Source of the DNA: Verrucomicrobiales bacterium
Lineage (GTDB): Bacteria; Verrucomicrobiota; Verrucomicrobiia; Verrucomicrobiales; DEV007
Direction: 5' to 3'
DNA length: 7,112 nucleotides
Assembly: GCA_002708885.1 (NCBI GenBank)
Contig: PAPL01000055.1
Span: 42,384 to 49,495, forward strand
This document shows, piece by piece, positions 6,894 through 7,112 of this stretch. Made by a program: the position numbers and the translations under genes. Numbering within the stretch: the stretch's first letter is position 1; each line of letters opens with the position of its first letter. A model generated the notes under the pieces. It made no database searches. It was not told the DNA's origin and worked only from the letters and a program-made list of their open reading frames with translations.

Positions 6894-6905
6894 GGCCTAA
6901 AGGCC
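6894..6905 (-). promoter_or_regulatory. Small GGCC hairpin over the leader-peptide stop codon
   Basis: GGCC-TTTA-GGCC on the leuA transcript: four G-C pairs and a four-base loop that holds most of the TAG stop of the leader ORF. It is followed by AAAAATTAAATT, not a U-run, so it does not read as a classical intrinsic terminator. It could be a pause or release-linked structure within an attenuator. Confidence 0.35.
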
Positions 6906-6980
6906 GAGCAGTAAAAGAATCTGCGCTCCAGATAAATAATTTCTGGTTTTTAGTTCACGCTTTATTTTTAACGCAGTCAT
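6897..6980 (-). CDS. Leucine leader peptide (leuL-type attenuator ORF) of leuA
   Basis: A 27-codon ORF upstream of leuA on the same strand. It begins MTALKIKREL and ends QILLLLGL-stop. Near the end lie four consecutive Leu codons, CTT TTA CTG CTC, then GGC CTT TAG; eight of 27 codons are Leu. A run of control codons just before the stop of a short ORF, upstream of a gene for the same amino acid, is the hallmark of ribosome-mediated attenuation (as in proteobacterial leuL). The start ATG 6980 lies about 11 bases from the predicted transcription start and has only AAGAA ahead of it, so initiation may be weak or near-leaderless. Hairpins that could exchange lie within and after it. A low supply of charged tRNA-Leu would stall ribosomes at the Leu run; the exact on/off structures are not resolved. 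The name leuL is not assigned because homology cannot be tested here. Confidence 0.72.
   Translation of the reverse strand: MTALKIKRELKTRNYLSGAQILLLLGL
6906..6946 (-). promoter_or_regulatory. Alternative RNA stems around the Leu-codon run
   Basis: On the leuA transcript three stems are visible. CCAGA/TCTGG (within 6946-6928) forms a nine-base-loop hairpin before the Leu codons. GAG-cg-CAG (6928-6921) can pair with CTGCTC (6911-6906), placing the Leu codons in its loop and 3' arm. The same CGCAG (6925-6921) can instead pair with CTGCG at 6976-6972 near the leader start. The last two are mutually exclusive, as expected for an attenuator switch. Stems are only 5-6 bp, so this is suggestive. Confidence 0.4.
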
Positions 6981-6997
6981 TTCTTATATCGAGAGGG

Positions 6998-7025
6998 AAG
7001 ATACGACCTCGTACCGTGAAGTCAA
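6998..7025 (-). promoter_or_regulatory. Sigma-70-type promoter for the leader-leuA transcript
   Basis: On the - strand TTGACT (7025-7020, five of six to consensus) is followed after 16 bases by TATCTT (7003-6998, four of six). The predicted start, near 6991, lies just upstream of the leader ORF ATG (6980), which is consistent with the leader being the first translated element. Confidence 0.5.
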
Positions 7026-7112
7026 TTCTACCGCTATATAAGAACTCTTGAGGGTGAATTATTCATAATAATCAGTAATAATTGTATTTCTGAATTTTTG
7101 CGGCCTGACAGG
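7026..7112. other. AT-rich intergenic DNA upstream of the leuA promoter
   Basis: I see no gene here. It holds an AT-only inverted repeat, ATTATT-CAT-AATAAT (7058-7072), 33 bases or more upstream of the -35 box. It could be a regulator site or merely AT-rich coincidence. The region continues past the window end. Confidence 0.3.

Noticed and set aside
6894..6905. GGCC-TTTA-GGCC as an intrinsic terminator of the leuA leader
   Set aside because: The stem is only 4 bp and is followed by AAAAATT rather than a U-run on the transcribed strand. It is kept only as a possible attenuator hairpin.
7058..7072. ATTATT-CAT-AATAAT inverted repeat upstream of leuA as an operator
   Set aside because: It is AT-only in AT-rich DNA, so chance is likely. 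It is recorded in the intergenic entry without a functional claim.
6830..7112. T-box riboswitch upstream of leuA
   Set aside because: I see no T-box core consensus or specifier-loop architecture; the Leu-rich leader ORF explains the region better.

Overview
The window holds six protein-coding genes plus a small regulatory leader gene. It is ordinary bacterial chromosome: genes are tightly packed, all full-length genes are intact, and there is no sign of mobile DNA, RNA genes or CRISPR. Base composition is moderately AT-rich. Few starts have a strong Shine-Dalgarno sequence. The mix (a 556-residue LeuA of the long 'type 2' class, a glycine-linker HflX, a degenerate Lon-like protein and an SMI1/SUKH protein) would fit a member of the Verrucomicrobiota or a relative, but this is a guess without a marker gene.

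Left part (2-1552, + strand): a gene already open at the window edge, so its true start lies upstream. It encodes a protein whose middle looks like the proteolytic domain of Lon (S16 fold), with the catalytic serine position apparently lost and the lysine position kept, followed by a helical, basic Lys/Ala-rich tail. Facing it is a - strand pair, hflX (3822-2497) followed after 20 bases by an SMI1/KNR4-domain gene (2476-1583), probably one transcript.

Centre: a 159-base divergent intergenic region (3823-3981) with a perfect 8-bp inverted repeat and a consensus -10 box. It launches a hotdog-fold acyl-CoA thioesterase gene (from TTG 3982) and, through a 4-base ATGA overlap, truA (tRNA pseudouridine synthase).

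Right part: leuA (2-isopropylmalate synthase, - strand 6829-5159) with a 283-base upstream region that explains itself well. A promoter-like pair (TTGACT/TATCTT, 16-base spacer) is followed by a 27-codon leader ORF that ends Ile-Leu-Leu-Leu-Leu-Gly-Leu-stop, using four different Leu codons in a row. Overlapping alternative hairpins lie around it. A six-codon mini-ORF with the best Shine-Dalgarno match overlaps the leuA start. Together these suggest that leuA expression is set by leucine (charged tRNA-Leu) supply through leader-peptide attenuation, in addition to feedback inhibition through the LeuA C-terminal domain. This leader is the most interesting element in the window.
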